From positions 6,999,221-7,063,220 of the forward strand of contig NW_025062479.1 in the NCBI RefSeq assembly GCF_000002995.4: a stretch of 64,000 nucleotides of DNA, written 5' to 3'. Origin of the DNA: Brugia malayi. Lineage: Eukaryota; Nematoda; Chromadorea; Rhabditida; Onchocercidae. The translations under genes were made by a program, and so were the position numbers. Of this stretch, positions 61,163 to 64,000 are shown in pieces. Each line of letters opens with the position of its first letter. Positions within the stretch are counted from its first letter, which is position 1. Under the pieces are notes generated by a model. The model was not told the origin of the DNA and did no database searches. It saw only the letters and a list, made by a program, of their open reading frames with translations.

Positions 61163-64000
61163 CAGGAATGGCTGAAGGGAAATGAGGACTTGAACAAATT
61201 CAGTGTGATGTCGGACATATATACAAAATTATCCAATCCGAGAAAACTGATGAAAACGATTTGAAAGGATCCCCGTAAGAAACCAATTTAAATAAACGTT
61301 TACATAAGTAGAAGCATAAATGCACATTCATCCAAAGGCTAACTTTTTTCTGAATGTGGAAACTTCTAAAAAAAGAAAGAAGCAAATGTCCCTTGCATGA
61401 CGACAATAGTGCCTCTGAAAACCAGTTAATGTACAAACAAAATTCAAAAACATGAGTGCAGTCAGAGTTCTTTCTTGAAAAAGTTATATCTTTTAAATAA
61501 TTCTACTCACTTCAGACCAAACTTCATCATTATTCTCATAAAAATTTACTGCGCTAATATCAGCACTAAAAGTGCCACGTAACAAGGTCGGAATATTCCT
61601 TGTCAATTACATCAAAAAATAGTTCATATTTTGTTCCTTTTACGTACACATATTTTCACAGAATGAAATAGAATTATTTCGTGTGAAGGAAGCGACTGAA
61701 TGATAATGTTTTCAAATAGTAGATGCATAAGATTGCCCGAATTACTATGTTTTGTGATTTACTCTTACCTGGAAAGTTTATTCCAATTCCTTAATGCTAT
61801 AGACAAGCAAGACTTTCTCTAAAACTTCATCATAAAAGACAGATATCACTTCATCATAGGATAGATGATTCACTATCGAGAATGTTCGTTACCTGTGCAC
61901 AGTGTTATTTATCTAAGATATAAACACGATATTAAGCGAAGGACTGGCAAGTAAATCACACTTCCAAGTTGGAAAAGTCTGAAGCAGTTATATGGACTGT
62001 CGGTAAGAAAGATGAAACATGCATTTACGATATTATTTTAGCACTGTTATCCAAGTAGCAGTTAATTGTTAACACTGTAAAGATGTCACATTTTATAGGT
62101 AACTGTTACGAAATACACCTTCTCATATTTTGTAACACAGTAGTTTTGAAATGAGGATTTGGACAACCAGAATCCCAAATTGTTCCATGATTTTACCATT
62201 TAATTCGAGTTAAAGATCTGTTTTCTGAACAAATGCTTAAGATAATACCAGGCTACGAAATTCAACGATAAGTAAATCTGACTAATTCTTGAGATTTCGA
62301 ATGAATTCTTATGCCCTTGAGAGTATTAAGTAGTTCCTCTCCAAGCTAAATTTTTACGGGAGCAGCGGTAGTTTGAGAGAACAATGTATTCCAGACAACG
62401 CGATGTACTCAAGGATACAAAGCAACAATCTTTATTTCAGGTCAGGTTATGCTTTTGCGTAGCACTGAATGGAATGTAAAATGTAGGAAGGGCTCATCTA
62501 AATATAACAGTTACGATGAGGATGGAAGACGAACATAGACAACAGTGGATGTGGTAATAGGGGAGAGGGTTCGTTGCGCTCTGGTAATGGATCTTTTGAA
62601 GGAGCGGAATTGCAAATTGGCTGTTTAAATTTGCTATGTGGTTGGTGGTCTTTATGTGGTCTGGGTGCTTGCTCATTTTGTCGTATGGTGAGGAGACCTA
62701 AGCGGAAATTTAATTCACGTGTCATTATTTTGTTTCTATGAAGTGAAGTTCATTCTTTTCTGGAAAATATGGAAAGAAGCGGATTGTTCATTGAATTTAA
62801 AAAACTCGGGTTCCGGGTGTCTTTCAGTTAATTCACGTTAACTCAACAAAATTCCTCTATATTCAGTTCAGTTAATGAGAGATGTGATTATATGTTAGGT
62901 ATAAACGTTATGATATGAACAAATCGCTGTATCTACACTACGCCGAAAACGCCGAATTATCAGAGTTATTGCTAGTGGTAACGTTATATATATTTATTAT
63001 TTGCACTGACTAATGCATAGTCTTTGTGAACAGATAAATATTGCAACAGATAGCATAAGTTTAAATGAGAAATTTAGCACATAGTCATCTTTTCCCAAAT
63101 AAATTGAAGCTACGTTTTTCTTCTGATGAGCTCAGTCATCCATATCTTACCACCATTTGCTGTAAGCGTATTATATGACATATGGCTTTGCGTTTCCTGA
63201 GCACTTTCAATACGTCAGTTGTCAGATTATTTTTATTTCAACCACTACTTAAGCTGTCGGTAGTATCCATCAAGCACGTAAAAAATCTGGATCATCGCTC
63301 ATGATTTTGGAGTAGTGTAATTGATTATTTAAATGTGTTTCAGTATCTTGTAAGTTTTGGTTTTCAGGGGGATTGCCTATATCTTTTTTTGACATGTGTC
63401 GCTGAGAAATGATATTTAAGTTTCCATTAATGGGAAAACCAATTTCGTTTTAAATTCAAGAAAACTGCTAAGTTGAACTATAGGAACATGGGTGCAGCGT
63501 ATATGTTAAAAAGGACTGGAGTTCTGATGCTGGAAAAGGCTAAGTTTCTGAAATGAAATTTCGACTCACTGAGTTACGAGGATTTCACAGATATGTCTTC
63601 AAATTTTGAAACAAAAAAAAAAATTGATTTTCGTTAGTCAATTGTTGCTACGATATGTTTCAGAAATTATTTCAACGTTTAATGGGGAGGTACCAAACTG
63701 TTTCACTGTAATAACGAAGCTGCCGCATACAACTTTGAGTTGCTATTAACAATTTTGTAAATAGGCTATTCGTAGTAAAGGAAATTATGTGATGAAAAGG
63801 TAATTCTGGCTGGTCAGCTAATTATGAAACCCTAATTTTGAATTGCTGTTCCATTTCTCGTGTTCTGATATTAGGATAGGTTAGTTAAAAGTTAACTTTT
63901 TATACTTTCTTGAAAGGTGACGTCGTGTCGTAGACTTTCCCTTTGTTCCAGAATCATAGCCATTGTATCAAATCTTCTACTGTTGATCTGACGTCAATCG
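61163..64000. other. TBCK upstream region, no gene seen
   Basis: No supported exon. The least AT-rich part, 62500-62730, has open frames on the minus strand (62498-62725) that are Pro/His-rich but without family resemblance or fitting splice sites. The TTCAG acceptor read at 61176-61172 (minus) probably receives the spliced leader for TBCK. Confidence 0.5.

Noticed and set aside
62498..62725. Pro/His-rich open frame on minus
   Set aside because: No recognisable family and no supporting splice sites; it overlaps another open frame equally unsupported.

Overview
The window looks like nuclear DNA of a nematode. It is AT-rich and packed with multi-exon genes. Exons are short, and acceptors are mostly TTTCAG, with some AAG or TAG. 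An unpaired acceptor often lies 0-70 bases before the first ATG, as expected for spliced-leader trans-splicing. The proteins point the same way: a nematode-type USP7 (math-33), vang-1 and a lipocalin-related (lpr-like) family. A spirurid or filarial worm is a reasonable guess from composition and gene content, but I cannot prove the species. I see no viral, bacterial or transposon coding region.

Layout, left to right. 1-1970 is empty. 1971-6411 (-) encodes a secreted protein with three copies of a small cysteine module that I do not recognise. It is head-to-head with a divergent Rab GTPase (7200-9269, +). Next is arl-1 (10952-12483, +), tail-to-tail and only 160 bp from a HIP14-type ankyrin/DHHC palmitoyltransferase (12644-16828, -, 5' end not resolved). 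That gene is divergent from vang-1, the Van Gogh planar polarity protein (18608-21297, +). A 25-exon USP7 deubiquitinase, math-33, fills 23192-30817 (+). 33529-50345 (+) holds a tandem array of four lipocalin-related secreted proteins. Three of them have very long N-terminal low-complexity extensions. 51746-53747 (+) is a probable four-exon orphan gene. 55319-61162 (-) is a TBCK-type protein (pseudokinase, TBC, rhodanese-like). 61163-64000 is upstream and intergenic.

How the genes work together: Rab, arl-1, the DHHC enzyme and TBCK all belong to membrane traffic or lipid anchoring, and Vang and USP7 to polarity and signalling turnover. They are not spaced like a tight operon, and I infer no shared pathway beyond general housekeeping. 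The lipocalin array is the clearest local expansion by duplication. Exon models were joined by hand using GT/AG sites, reading-frame phase and remembered family sequences. In nearly every gene the phases close exactly to a whole number of codons, which is the main support for the models.
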